Positions 7,720 to 15,968 of a stretch of 64,000 nt of DNA are shown in pieces. Under the pieces are notes generated by a model. It was not told where the DNA came from, ran no database searches, and was given only the letters and a program-made list of their open reading frames with translations. Each line of letters opens with the position of its first letter. Position 1 is the stretch's first letter. The DNA is taken from positions 26,245 through 90,244 of the IMG/VR virus record IMGVR_UViG_3300044591_001861; one strand, given 5' to 3'. This stretch comes from a virus. The position numbers and the translations under genes are program-made.

Positions 7720-10700
7720 TCAATCAAACCTTGAAGACATATTATCCTGCGCTCTTTGAGCAGCAGCACGACGTTTTGCTACTTTTTGAGCTGGAGATGC
7801 TGGAGCTCCATATTCACCAGCCTTAGGTGGTTTTTTGCCTGGTTCTTTTTTCTTTCCTCTTGGCTGAACTCCCAACCTACCAGACCCCATGCTCTTCATT
7901 ACGGATCTCATTACTTGAGATCTTGTATCATTACCACCCATTGTTCCACCTTTTACAGATGGTTTTCCAGTTTTGTAGTCCTTACCAGTCTCCTTTTCAT
8001 AACGATTTAATTCACTTACGAACTCTTCACCCATAGCATCCTGCTTACGTTGCTTCTTAGGATTCTTAGTTTTATCTGCAGAGTAGTTACTATCATCACC
8101 CTCAGGGTCTACAGAACTACGATGTCTTGTACTTCTTTCTTCATCATCCAGTTTTGAACGGTTGGACTTTGCCTCATCTGGAGAATATGTTCTACCACTG
8201 TTGTACCATTCTTTACCTACATGACCTCTCTTCTTAGCATCGGCAGAGGCTTCTCTACGCTTGAGTTTTCTGCGGTTTGCTTTGAAGTCCTTCATAGTCA
8301 TACCTTCTTCAATTTCAAATTCAACCTCTTCCATTTCCATTGGAAGTTTTCCTTGCTTTTGCAGCGCCAATTCTTGCCTCTGAAGCATTTGCTTCTTCTG
8401 GATCATCTTCTGACGATTAGCAAGTTGTTGCTTTCTGAGCATTTCCGCTTTCTTGTCTTCAGTACCAGAACCCTGCTGTTGCTGAGCACCAACTTGCTGT
8501 TGCTCTTGATCCATTGCCTCTGCAACTCCACTGAGAGGTAACTTACCTTGTTTTTGCTGAGCAAGTTGTTGACGTTGAAGCATTTGCTGCTTTTGAATCA
8601 TCTTCTGACGATTAGCAATCATTTGCTTTCTTTGAATATCGTCTTGCTTAGCAGTGGTTCCTGATGGAGGAGTTGTTTCTCTTCCAGGCAGTTGAGTTAC
8701 TGCTTCACCTAATTTTTTACCGCCGCGGCGGGCAGTGAGAACAGCGGCAATAGCAGCCTTTCTTCTTTCTTCCTTAGTTCTTCCTGCCAGTTGAGGAGAT
8801 TGAGAGGAATAGAAGTCTTTGATTGCTGTTCCCATATCAGTTTTAGCAGTGATCTTTTCATCAATTACTGCAACCTCTTCTTCCATTCTACGAGCAACAT
8901 TTCTAGCACCTCTAGAAACTGATCTTGCACCACTAGCAATTGCTTTCTTTAGTCCACTCTTAAGAGTGGATCCAATTCTAGAAAGCATTCCAGATTTCTT
9001 ACTGTCCTTCTTTGTAGAAGCTGTCTTATACTTAATTCTATAAGAACCAGAGGATTTTGTTCCTTCATCAGAATCATCATCACCCTTACCTGCTTGATAT
9101 CCTGCCTTTGCAGTTGAAGATACTTTTCCAGCAACTTCTTTTGCTTTTTCTCCTGCTGCTGCAGCTGCGGCGCCTGCTTTCTTAGCAGCACCAACTGCCT
9201 TACCTGCGACATATCCAGCACCATAAGCTACTGATTTACCTGCAGATTTAATTCTATCACCAACACTCTTTACAGTATCCTTTACTTTTTGAGTTTTTTC
9301 TGCTCTTCTTTCAGCTGTCTTATTTTTAGCAATTAGTTTTGCATTCTTCTTAGAAGTTGCAGCTGCCAATGCATAACGATCTTCTTCGACCAATAAACTT
9401 TCTAAAGAAATATCTAGAGATTCCGTAAGTACTTCTTGAATCTCATCAATATCATATCCCTCATCAATACACTCATAGAAGACTTCAGTTACAACCTCTT
9501 CAATTAGATCATTAGAAAGGAAATATAGTTCTGAATTTGTGAGTTCTTCAAGAACATGTTCAAACTCTTCACCTCTAACAAGTCTAGCAGCAAGTCTGGA
9601 TGCTCCACTTACTCCAGAAGCAAATCCTTTAGCAACAGTAGATGCTCCCTTTGCTGCCTTACCAATTGTCTTCCCAGTTTCACGAGCAGCACTCATTGCT
9701 TCTCTATGTCTTTTCATTCCCTTATTTACTTCTCTAGCAATTGCATCAAGAACAGGTCTTTTCTTTGGTTGACTTTCTTTTGCAGTGTCTACAGCTGCTT
9801 TTACTTCTGGTTTTGCTTCAACTTTTCTATTTTTCTTGACAGTAGATGACGGACCTTCAGAATCAATCTTTCTAGTTAAACCATACTTCTTTAAAGCAGC
9901 GTTAGTTGAACTCTGAACTTTGCTTCCCTTTGGACCCTTAAGAGGTGCTCCTGCTGCTTTCTTCTGTAAGCGTGTTTCTACTTTTTCAGTAATTACAGAC
10001 TCGTTAAGTTCAAAAATAAACTCAACAAAAGCATCTAAACCAAGTTCTTCAATTACAATTTCAACTCCCTCATCATTTAATCCCTCATTGAAGAAATATT
10101 CTGCTGCTACATTAATAGATTCATTAATAAATTCTTCAGTCAATTCAATAGATTCAATTATAACAGATTCCTCAAGTTTGGGGGAAAGATTGATGCACTT
10201 ATCTTTTCCGTTATAATTATTGACTTTTTTTTCTTTTACTTGATTTTTTTTTTGAATCTCAATATCATCAGATACTACTTCACGAAGATCTTCTCTCCAG
10301 TTTGAGAATCCCTCTTCAACCTTACCTTTTCTATTTGACATCGCATTGCCAATTGCTTTGCGGCGCTTCAAAAGATATTGGTCATTTTTATCTTTTTTCG
10401 CTGGAATTCCGTCATTATCAATATCACCTTTAGAATCTTCTTTACCTACTGGATCAAGTCCCTTACCAGAGGTAACTTTTGCAGTTTGACTACCTTTTTT
10501 TGCTTCTCCTTCATAAGGAGAACCATACTGAGTCATTTCAACTGAAGAAATATTTTTATTTGCTCTCAGTTGATTAATCTTTTCTCTGGTTGCCATACGA
10601 ACATATGACTTACCAGTAAGTCTATCAGTTACACGTACTTGATACTTCTTAGTTTCTACTTCTTCTTTAACTGGGGTAGATCCACCTCCTCCACCAGCAG

Positions 10701-11010
10701 GACCAATTCCAAGTTTTTCTTTAACTGCTTTCTTTTCAACAGCATTCATTGAAGTATTTGACATGTACTGATTGAATGCTTGCTCTAGAGGAACATCCTC
10801 TCTTCTTGCTCTATATCTAATATCATAAACTGCTTGGCGTACTCTCTTCATTTCACCTTCTTCACCACCGCCAGATGGAGCAGCACCTCCTTTCTTTTCT
10901 GGTCCAGATGGACTCGCTGGTGCTGATGCAGATGCCTTTCCAAGCTGTGGTTTAAACACCTCCTCAACGTAAATAGAAGAGATGTCATTAAAAATATTAT
11001 TGGTTGTCAT
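7720..11010 (-). CDS. Large basic virion/internal head protein (1096 aa)
   Basis: A 1096-residue modular protein with no catalytic motif. It alternates strongly basic, Ala/Lys-rich, histone-like stretches (near 590-640) with acidic helices (near 285-345 and 475-550, e.g. EEVVTEVFYECIDEGYDIDE). A calcium-loop-like GDIDNDG occurs near residue 200. Two copies of a Gln-rich helix (ANRQKMIQKxQMLQRQ) lie near 790 and 860. TKNPKKxRKQxAMGE near 985 is shared with the 489-residue protein at 14070. Many L/I-x-E sites suit prohead protease processing. I infer a head-internal or scaffold-type protein, not a proven one. A CATAAATA late box lies 33 bases upstream. Confidence 0.75.
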   Translation of the reverse strand: MTTNNIFNDISSIYVEEVFKPQLGKASASAPASPSGPEKKGGAAPSGGGEEGEMKRVRQAVYDIRYRARREDVPLEQAFNQYMSNTSMNAVEKKAVKEKLGIGPAGGGGGSTPVKEEVETKKYQVRVTDRLTGKSYVRMATREKINQLRANKNISSVEMTQYGSPYEGEAKKGSQTAKVTSGKGLDPVGKEDSKGDIDNDGIPAKKDKNDQYLLKRRKAIGNAMSNRKGKVEEGFSNWREDLREVVSDDIEIQKKNQVKEKKVNNYNGKDKCINLSPKLEESVIIESIELTEEFINESINVAAEYFFNEGLNDEGVEIVIEELGLDAFVEFIFELNESVITEKVETRLQKKAAGAPLKGPKGSKVQSSTNAALKKYGLTRKIDSEGPSSTVKKNRKVEAKPEVKAAVDTAKESQPKKRPVLDAIAREVNKGMKRHREAMSAARETGKTIGKAAKGASTVAKGFASGVSGASRLAARLVRGEEFEHVLEELTNSELYFLSNDLIEEVVTEVFYECIDEGYDIDEIQEVLTESLDISLESLLVEEDRYALAAATSKKNAKLIAKNKTAERRAEKTQKVKDTVKSVGDRIKSAGKSVAYGAGYVAGKAVGAAKKAGAAAAAAGEKAKEVAGKVSSTAKAGYQAGKGDDDSDEGTKSSGSYRIKYKTASTKKDSKKSGMLSRIGSTLKSGLKKAIASGARSVSRGARNVARRMEEEVAVIDEKITAKTDMGTAIKDFYSSQSPQLAGRTKEERRKAAIAAVLTARRGGKKLGEAVTQLPGRETTPPSGTTAKQDDIQRKQMIANRQKMIQKQQMLQRQQLAQQKQGKLPLSGVAEAMDQEQQQVGAQQQQGSGTEDKKAEMLRKQQLANRQKMIQKKQMLQRQELALQKQGKLPMEMEEVEFEIEEGMTMKDFKANRRKLKRREASADAKKRGHVGKEWYNSGRTYSPDEAKSNRSKLDDEERSTRHRSSVDPEGDDSNYSADKTKNPKKQRKQDAMGEEFVSELNRYEKETGKDYKTGKPSVKGGTMGGNDTRSQVMRSVMKSMGSGRLGVQPRGKKKEPGKKPPKAGEYGAPASPAQKVAKRRAAAQRAQDNMSSRFD

Positions 11011-11026
11011 TGTTGTAGAATTCGTA

Positions 11027-12292
11027 CTATTTCTTCTTATACTTATTTATGAAATTCTTAATTTCTTTTGTTCCCGTCATTTTCATTGTATATTCACGAT
11101 ATGCATCCGTTCCAACTTCTCTTTGGTCGGCAGGAACTCCAGATTTGTTAGTAAATCCACTTTGAATATTTCTTGTTTGAGGGACAAATGCTCCGTATGA
11201 TACGGGTTTATGATCCTCTTTATCTGCTGCTTTTTTAGATTCCACCACATCTTTAATCCAACATTTAAACATAATACTATCTTCAGTAACGCAAATCAAA
11301 TAATTTGTTCCTCTACGAATAATACGTCCAACTAGTCCAGTATTAAGATTTTCAACAATATCTCCAATTCTAAAAATGTTTTCTTGGATATAATTTTCAC
11401 GAAGGTTTTTCCAATCCAACTTAGGAGCAATTTCCCAAAGATTCCATCCCTCTTTAATATTCATTGCAGCACGAATGGTATTATAGAGTTCTTTTGCTTG
11501 TTTCTCATTGAATGTGGAAGGAACTCCTTTTCTAAAGGTTTTAAAATCTCCTTCTGCTGCGGCCTTTCTTTGCTTAGATGCAGACATACCAGACACATCA
11601 TCTTCAGAATCAGGATCCCTTTCCCCAGCAGAACGAACTTCTAAATTATCAAATTGATAGAGTTTACCATTATAATTATTGGAAAGTTTTTCAAACTCAT
11701 TAACTCTATCAGCACCACCTACAATTCTTACGTTAGTATATCCATCCATATGTGCCTTTTTAAGAACATCGAAGATGGTACGATTTGCCTGATCATTTAT
11801 AATTCTTTCACTATGCTGAGGAAACATTTGCCTCATAACAGAAACTTTAGTATCAGCATCTAATGGATTCTTTTTCTTATCCTGACTTCTTGATGGAACA
11901 ATAATATAATCACCATCATCAGAAGATGTTGCTACGGTATTTAAAAGTTTTTCATGTCCAGTTGTTGGTGGATTGAACCGCCCAAAAGCAATAGTTAAAG
12001 TTCCTTTTGTTTTTGGTACTGGAGGTGGACCTTCCACTTGAGGTTCTTGCTGAGACTGAACTTCTTTTGGAATTTCTTGATCCTTTACTTTTTTTTCTTG
12101 AGGAGGGTCTTGCTTTCCAATTTTTTGATTTTTATTATAAAACTTAAGTTTTCCACCCTCAGTCTTCGCTGTAAATTCTCCATTTTTATCGTACCATCCA
12201 CCATGCCCATCTCCAGTTAAACCGAGACGAGATGCTTGCTGAACAGCAAGAGACTTTGATGCTTCAGAAAGAAATTGTAAAAAACTTTTCAT
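11027..12292 (-). CDS. Nucleotidylyltransferase-domain protein with capsid-targeting-like N-terminus
   Basis: A 421-residue protein starting MKSFLQFLSEAS, which resembles the short capsid-targeting peptides of T4 internal proteins that end in an L/I-x-E cleavage site. A Pro-rich linker follows. A nucleotidylyltransferase fold begins near residue 92, with AFGRFNPPTTGHEKLL containing the T/H-x-G-H nucleotide-binding motif. GMSASKQRKAA near 230 corresponds to the family's second (ISxTxxR-like) motif. Related enzymes (NadM, CoaD, CTP transferases) join NMP groups to small molecules; the substrate here is unknown. The C-terminal 170 residues include a small beta domain (FRIGDIVENLNTGLVGRI). The start at 12292 avoids overlap with the upstream gene. 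A CATAAATA late box lies 21 bases upstream. Confidence 0.8.
   Translation of the reverse strand: MKSFLQFLSEASKSLAVQQASRLGLTGDGHGGWYDKNGEFTAKTEGGKLKFYNKNQKIGKQDPPQEKKVKDQEIPKEVQSQQEPQVEGPPPVPKTKGTLTIAFGRFNPPTTGHEKLLNTVATSSDDGDYIIVPSRSQDKKKNPLDADTKVSVMRQMFPQHSERIINDQANRTIFDVLKKAHMDGYTNVRIVGGADRVNEFEKLSNNYNGKLYQFDNLEVRSAGERDPDSEDDVSGMSASKQRKAAAEGDFKTFRKGVPSTFNEKQAKELYNTIRAAMNIKEGWNLWEIAPKLDWKNLRENYIQENIFRIGDIVENLNTGLVGRIIRRGTNYLICVTEDSIMFKCWIKDVVESKKAADKEDHKPVSYGAFVPQTRNIQSGFTNKSGVPADQREVGTDAYREYTMKMTGTKEIKNFINKYKKK
11044..11051 (-). promoter_or_regulatory. Late promoter CATAAATA
   Basis: A NATAAATA-type box 33 bases upstream of the 1096-residue protein gene, inside the end of the nucleotidylyltransferase gene. 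Confidence 0.55.
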
Positions 12293-12312
12293 TTTTTGTG
12301 TTGATATACTTA

Positions 12313-12320
12313 TATTTATG
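12313..12320 (-). promoter_or_regulatory. Late promoter CATAAATA
   Basis: A NATAAATA-type box 21 bases upstream of the ATG at 12292, just before the end of the upstream gene. It supports late expression of the nucleotidylyltransferase protein. Confidence 0.55.
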
Positions 12321-12321
12321 T

Positions 12322-13842
12322 TTATGTTCCGCCCCAAAGTCTGGGATCGATTCCTAGAGCATCTTGTAAATTACCAAGATTGTTTTTACTTCTTAACTTC
12401 ATCCAATTTCCTTTCAACTTACTCCAATTATTTTTCGACATAATATCAAAATATAGACGAGTAGATCCTCTACTTGGATTAACATTTTCTTTAGAAGTAA
12501 CATAGACAACTTGCTCATTCAAAATTGCTCTATCATAAAACATCTCTTTAAAATTTAAAGAATTATTTGGTTCTGATGCTTTAGTAAATCCCTTTTCAAA
12601 AAATAAACTTAATGCTCCAACATTGGGTCTATAGTCTCTTCTACTACTTCTATTAATAACCGTATTGGTTAAAAGATCATTTAACTGTGGCATTACTTGT
12701 CCAACAGAATTTCTATTTTTAAGTAAAGAAGTTAAATCATCATTTTGAGACAGAGATGCTTTTTTAATTTTAGATGGATCACAATTTTTAAAATAATTAA
12801 CTAAAGTTGTTATTGCAGCATTTTTATTTCCAGAATATCTATGATGATCTAAGGCATAACGACATATTTCTCTAAATTGACTTTCTTTAGATTTTGCAAG
12901 TATAGCAGCGGAGTACAATGGATATAAAGAAGATGTTTTTGATGCTTGAGGAGATGCTTTAGTAACTCCCCCCAGCATAGTGTAATATTCTCCAATATTT
13001 CCCTGACCCTTTGACCTTTTCCATTGATTTATTTCTCTAACGTTAGAAAATAAATCTTTTGGTTTTACGACATTTGGTGATGAACCAAATGCAGCATTCT
13101 TAACAGATACTTTTATTGAATTTCCCTCAACCTGCCTAACGCCTGGAGGAACTAGAAAATAATCAACTAAAGGATAGTTTGCACCTACTGGAAAATAAAC
13201 AGTCCACTTTGCAACTCCTCCTGGAATGTTTTCAACTCCAATCATTTTTCTTAGAGATGCCGATCCCGATAATCTTTTAAGTAAAGCATAAGCGGAAAAT
13301 ATTTCTATAGCTTCACTACCAAATTCTAAAATTCCATGAAAAGTAGTTGATAAATTTTTATCAAATTCGTCAAATGCTTTAGATACAACTGAGTTCCATA
13401 TTACACTATCCTCACCAATATATTTCTTAACTGCATCTTTAATAGCTGCTGGAGTCAGTCTTTTTCCCTCAATACCAATATCTTTTGGCTTCATCTTCCT
13501 GACTCTTTCAGATGAAGAAGTTCCTGGTTTTAAGACCAACCCATATGTTTTAGTTTGATCTACAAGAATTCCAACTTCACTTGATATTCTATTTCCAGAT
13601 ATTGTTGCTGACTTTTTCTTTGAAAAAACATAATTCTCAAGATATAGATTTTCTAAAATTCCATCAAATATAACTTGTCTCACACTTCTACTTCTTGGCA
13701 TATTTGAAACTTCATAAACAAATGTGCCATTTTCATTTATTTCAACAATACTATCTTCAGTGACGGAAATACTCCCCATATTATTCTGAGATAAGACAGA
13801 ACTTAAGATTGCAAAAATATTACTCTTTATAGAGTTTGCCAT
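12322..13842 (-). CDS. Hypothetical protein (506 aa)
   Basis: A 506-residue protein that I do not recognise. It starts MANSIKSNIFAILSSVLSQN and is mixed alpha/beta, with no P-loop, zinc motif or membrane span. Visible blocks include a conserved-looking FPVGANYPLVDYFLVPPG near 218 and a Lys/Ser-rich middle. It could be a nuclease or a virion protein, but neither is supported by motifs. It lies between tRNA-Ala and the nucleotidylyltransferase gene. A TCTAAATA box 26 bases upstream suggests late expression. Confidence 0.7.
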   Translation of the reverse strand: MANSIKSNIFAILSSVLSQNNMGSISVTEDSIVEINENGTFVYEVSNMPRSRSVRQVIFDGILENLYLENYVFSKKKSATISGNRISSEVGILVDQTKTYGLVLKPGTSSSERVRKMKPKDIGIEGKRLTPAAIKDAVKKYIGEDSVIWNSVVSKAFDEFDKNLSTTFHGILEFGSEAIEIFSAYALLKRLSGSASLRKMIGVENIPGGVAKWTVYFPVGANYPLVDYFLVPPGVRQVEGNSIKVSVKNAAFGSSPNVVKPKDLFSNVREINQWKRSKGQGNIGEYYTMLGGVTKASPQASKTSSLYPLYSAAILAKSKESQFREICRYALDHHRYSGNKNAAITTLVNYFKNCDPSKIKKASLSQNDDLTSLLKNRNSVGQVMPQLNDLLTNTVINRSSRRDYRPNVGALSLFFEKGFTKASEPNNSLNFKEMFYDRAILNEQVVYVTSKENVNPSRGSTRLYFDIMSKNNWSKLKGNWMKLRSKNNLGNLQDALGIDPRLWGGT

Positions 13843-13867
13843 AAAACTAAAAGGTTACGCTTTTAGA

Positions 13868-13875
13868 TATTTAGA
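13868..13875 (-). promoter_or_regulatory. Possible late promoter variant (TCTAAATA)
   Basis: A CTAAATA-type box 26 bases upstream of the 506-residue protein, directly after the 3' end of the tRNA gene. Weaker than NATAAATA. Confidence 0.35.
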
Positions 13876-13876
13876 A

Positions 13877-13949
13877 TGGAGAATAGGAGACTCGAACTCC
13901 TGACACCCGCCTTGCAAAGGCGATGCTCTACCAACTGAGCTAATTCCCC
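13877..13949 (-). tRNA. tRNA-Ala (anticodon UGC)
   Basis: A 73-base cloverleaf. The acceptor stem GGGGAAT/ATTCTCC has one G-U pair, the D-arm is AGCTCAGTTGGTAGAGC, the anticodon stem-loop is CGCCTTTGCAAGGCG with anticodon TGC, and the T-arm is CAGGAGTTCGAGTCTCCTA. The discriminator is A, and the 3' CCA is not encoded. It reads GCA and related Ala codons. It is the only tRNA in the window. A strong sigma70 promoter about 60 bases upstream suggests transcription by host RNA polymerase before late genes. Confidence 0.97.
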
Positions 13950-14011
13950 AGATGGATTAAGTGTGATATATCTCATAAGGACATAACAGGGACTTAACCT
14001 CTATCTTATAT

Positions 14012-14040
14012 AGTATAAAACCCCTCAACTAAAAAGTCAA
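14012..14040 (-). promoter_or_regulatory. Strong sigma70 promoter for tRNA-Ala
   Basis: On the minus strand TTGACT (14040-14035) and TATACT (14017-14012) are separated by exactly 17 bases; each hexamer has one mismatch to consensus. The start would be near 14005, giving a leader of about 55 bases before the tRNA. The promoter overlaps the hairpin at 14016-14045. Confidence 0.8.
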
Positions 14041-14045
14041 GGGGT
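14016..14045 (-). terminator. Hairpin/terminator overlapping the tRNA promoter
   Basis: In minus-strand RNA a 10-bp stem (ACCCCUUGAC with GUUGAGGGGU, two G-U pairs) closes a 6-base loop, followed by UUU-AUA. It lies 24 bases past the stop of the 489-residue gene. The weak U-tract suggests partial termination. Confidence 0.6.
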
Positions 14046-14069
14046 CGGACTAACTTCCTGATTTAGTTA

Positions 14070-15539
14070 TCAGTGCTTTTCGTCACCACTAGGTGGTTTT
14101 GCCTTTGCCATTCTAGTTCCAGCAGCATCGCCAAACTTATCTCTTAGAGAAATTTTTTCTCTTCTTGGAGATACATATCCAACTCCAGGAACTACACCTG
14201 TCTTACCAGCATCTCTTGCAGCATTTCTTGCTTCTGCTCTTGCTGCTGCTCTCTTACGATTTTTCTCGTAAGAACTCATTGCCTCATCAAGCCACGCTTC
14301 AAACTGTTCCTTAGCAATCTCACCCATTGCTTTTTGCTTACGGAGTTTCTTAGGATTCTTGGTTACGCCGCCAGGACCCTCTGAAGGATAGTCATGATCT
14401 TGAGTTCTTCCAACACCATGAACAGCACCAGATCTTGCTCTTTCTCTATCATTGGCAGTCATTTCACCTCTTCCGTAATGAGGACCACCTCTAAGAGATC
14501 TCCACATATGCTTCTCAGCGGACTTCACTTTTTTAGTTTTTTCTCCTCTTTGAGAATACTCAGATGCTGGTTTATTAGTTCTCTTACTAACAAGTTTTCC
14601 GTATGCTGCAGATGCTTTTGGAGTTTTACCGTAGGAACCTTCTGCTTCATCAAGATAAAACTCATACATATCATCCCAGGTGTAATCAGAAAGGTCATAA
14701 CCTTCTTCTACCAGAGCATCTACCCAGAACTCAAACTCTTCTTTATTAATTTCTGCTGCTCTTCTTGCTGCTTTGCTTCCCTTTCCAACATTAGAATATG
14801 ATTTTGGCCAATTGGAACCTGCTACTTTGCGATTGGGAGGAGTTCCCAGAAGTCCATCTTTATTAGAGCGTCTGATGTGCTTGATTAATGCAACATTATC
14901 ACCTTGACCTGCTTTTGCTCTACCAGAAGCATGAGTACGGTTAGCAATCATTTCTGCTGCTTTTGCTTTACCCTTTTCACTGGTAATTGCTTCATCAAGT
15001 TCTTCCTCACCGAGAATAATATTAATCGCTTCCTCATCAATCAGATTTGCCATCATCCACTCAGCATCTTCAAAAGTTTCTGCATATCCCTCAACATAGA
15101 GAAACTCAAGAATAGTATCAAACAGATCAAAAGACTCATCTCCCATATTGAGTTGCTTTTTCTCATTAGGAGTCAATGCTGCAGATCCTCTCTGTGCTCC
15201 TCTTGCTGCCTGCTTTGCTTTTACTGCAGGGTCTGTAGACTTATGGGCATAACCATGTAGACCAGGACTTGAAGAAGTAGTCTTACGGAAATCTCCTCTT
15301 TGCTTTCTAGCAAGATTTTCCCTTGCTTTTTGCTTTTCACTATCTCCGTAAGTTGGTTTGTCTGCAAGTTTAGTTGCTCTATCTGCTGCTGCACCACCAC
15401 CAGTTGACTTAGCAATTTTTTGGCGAATAGGTGCCTCATCATAACCACGCTTTGCCATCGCAGTTGCTTCATCAACTTCTTGAGGAGTATGCACTTCAGC
15501 ATACGCTTCCATTATGCCCTTAAAATCTTTGATGTCCAT
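14070..15539 (-). CDS. Probable internal head protein (489 aa)
   Basis: A 489-residue, highly charged protein with no enzyme motif. The N-terminus MDIKDFKGIMEAYAEV contains an I-x-E|A site like those cut by T4 gp21. A conserved acidic helix SFDLFDTILEFLYVEGYAET (near 137-156) is shared with the 177-residue protein at 31814. A second related segment (NKEEFEFWVDALVEEGYD) follows near 270. SKAARRAAEINKEE and TKNPKKLRKQKAMGE are cassettes shared with other proteins in this window. The rest is basic and low-complexity. A perfect late promoter lies 20 bases upstream. I infer a packaged or scaffold-associated protein. Confidence 0.75.
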   Translation of the reverse strand: MDIKDFKGIMEAYAEVHTPQEVDEATAMAKRGYDEAPIRQKIAKSTGGGAAADRATKLADKPTYGDSEKQKARENLARKQRGDFRKTTSSSPGLHGYAHKSTDPAVKAKQAARGAQRGSAALTPNEKKQLNMGDESFDLFDTILEFLYVEGYAETFEDAEWMMANLIDEEAINIILGEEELDEAITSEKGKAKAAEMIANRTHASGRAKAGQGDNVALIKHIRRSNKDGLLGTPPNRKVAGSNWPKSYSNVGKGSKAARRAAEINKEEFEFWVDALVEEGYDLSDYTWDDMYEFYLDEAEGSYGKTPKASAAYGKLVSKRTNKPASEYSQRGEKTKKVKSAEKHMWRSLRGGPHYGRGEMTANDRERARSGAVHGVGRTQDHDYPSEGPGGVTKNPKKLRKQKAMGEIAKEQFEAWLDEAMSSYEKNRKRAAARAEARNAARDAGKTGVVPGVGYVSPRREKISLRDKFGDAAGTRMAKAKPPSGDEKH

Positions 15540-15558
15540 TTTACAAATACTTTTTAGT

Positions 15559-15566
15559 TATTTATA
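15559..15566 (-). promoter_or_regulatory. Late promoter TATAAATA
   Basis: A perfect late box 20 bases upstream of the 489-residue gene. The whole leader from this box to the ATG is nearly identical to that at 32348-32374. Confidence 0.75.
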
Positions 15567-15582
15567 AAAATACCATATAGAG

Positions 15583-15756
15583 TCACTCAACTACTTGACT
15601 AATTGCATCATCAAGATCAGCAATCACTTCACGAAGTTCAAAGATACGAGGTGGAGTACTAATAGGATCTGTAGTATAACCCTTCTGAGCATCAAACAAA
15701 ACCTGACGAACTGCTGCAGCAGAACGTATATCCATTTCAACGGTTACTTTACTCAT
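15583..15756 (-). CDS. Small hypothetical protein (57 aa)
   Basis: A 57-codon frame starting MSKVTVEMDIRSAAAVRQVL and ending DDAISQVVE. It is acidic, with a probable beta-strand followed by helices. Its ATG overlaps the stop of the 71-residue gene by ATGA, strong evidence for translational coupling. It is the last gene of the unit downstream of gp41 and mazG. Function unknown. Confidence 0.7.
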   Translation of the reverse strand: MSKVTVEMDIRSAAAVRQVLFDAQKGYTTDPISTPPRIFELREVIADLDDAISQVVE

Positions 15757-15968
15757 GATTCTTCCTCAACTTGCTTATTAAATCCAGTAGATACTTTTTT
15801 CTTTTCTGCTCTTTTTTTGAGCACTAATCCAGAAAGAGATTCCATTACTTTAAGAATGTCTTCTGTTTTGCACCCTTCTCCAAGTTCAGATGCTACAAAA
15901 TGATATTTTGGAAAGAACTCTTCTGAAACTTCTTTATAATCTTCTAGAGTAATTGGTTTATCACTCAT
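15753..15968 (-). CDS. Hypothetical protein (71 aa)
   Basis: A 71-residue acidic/basic helical protein starting MSDKPITLEDYKEVSEEFFP and with a Lys-rich segment (KKRAEKKK) near the C-terminus. It overlaps mazG and the 57-residue gene by four bases each, so it is coupled within the gp41-mazG operon. No domain recognised. Confidence 0.7.
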   Translation of the reverse strand: MSDKPITLEDYKEVSEEFFPKYHFVASELGEGCKTEDILKVMESLSGLVLKKRAEKKKVSTGFNKQVEEES

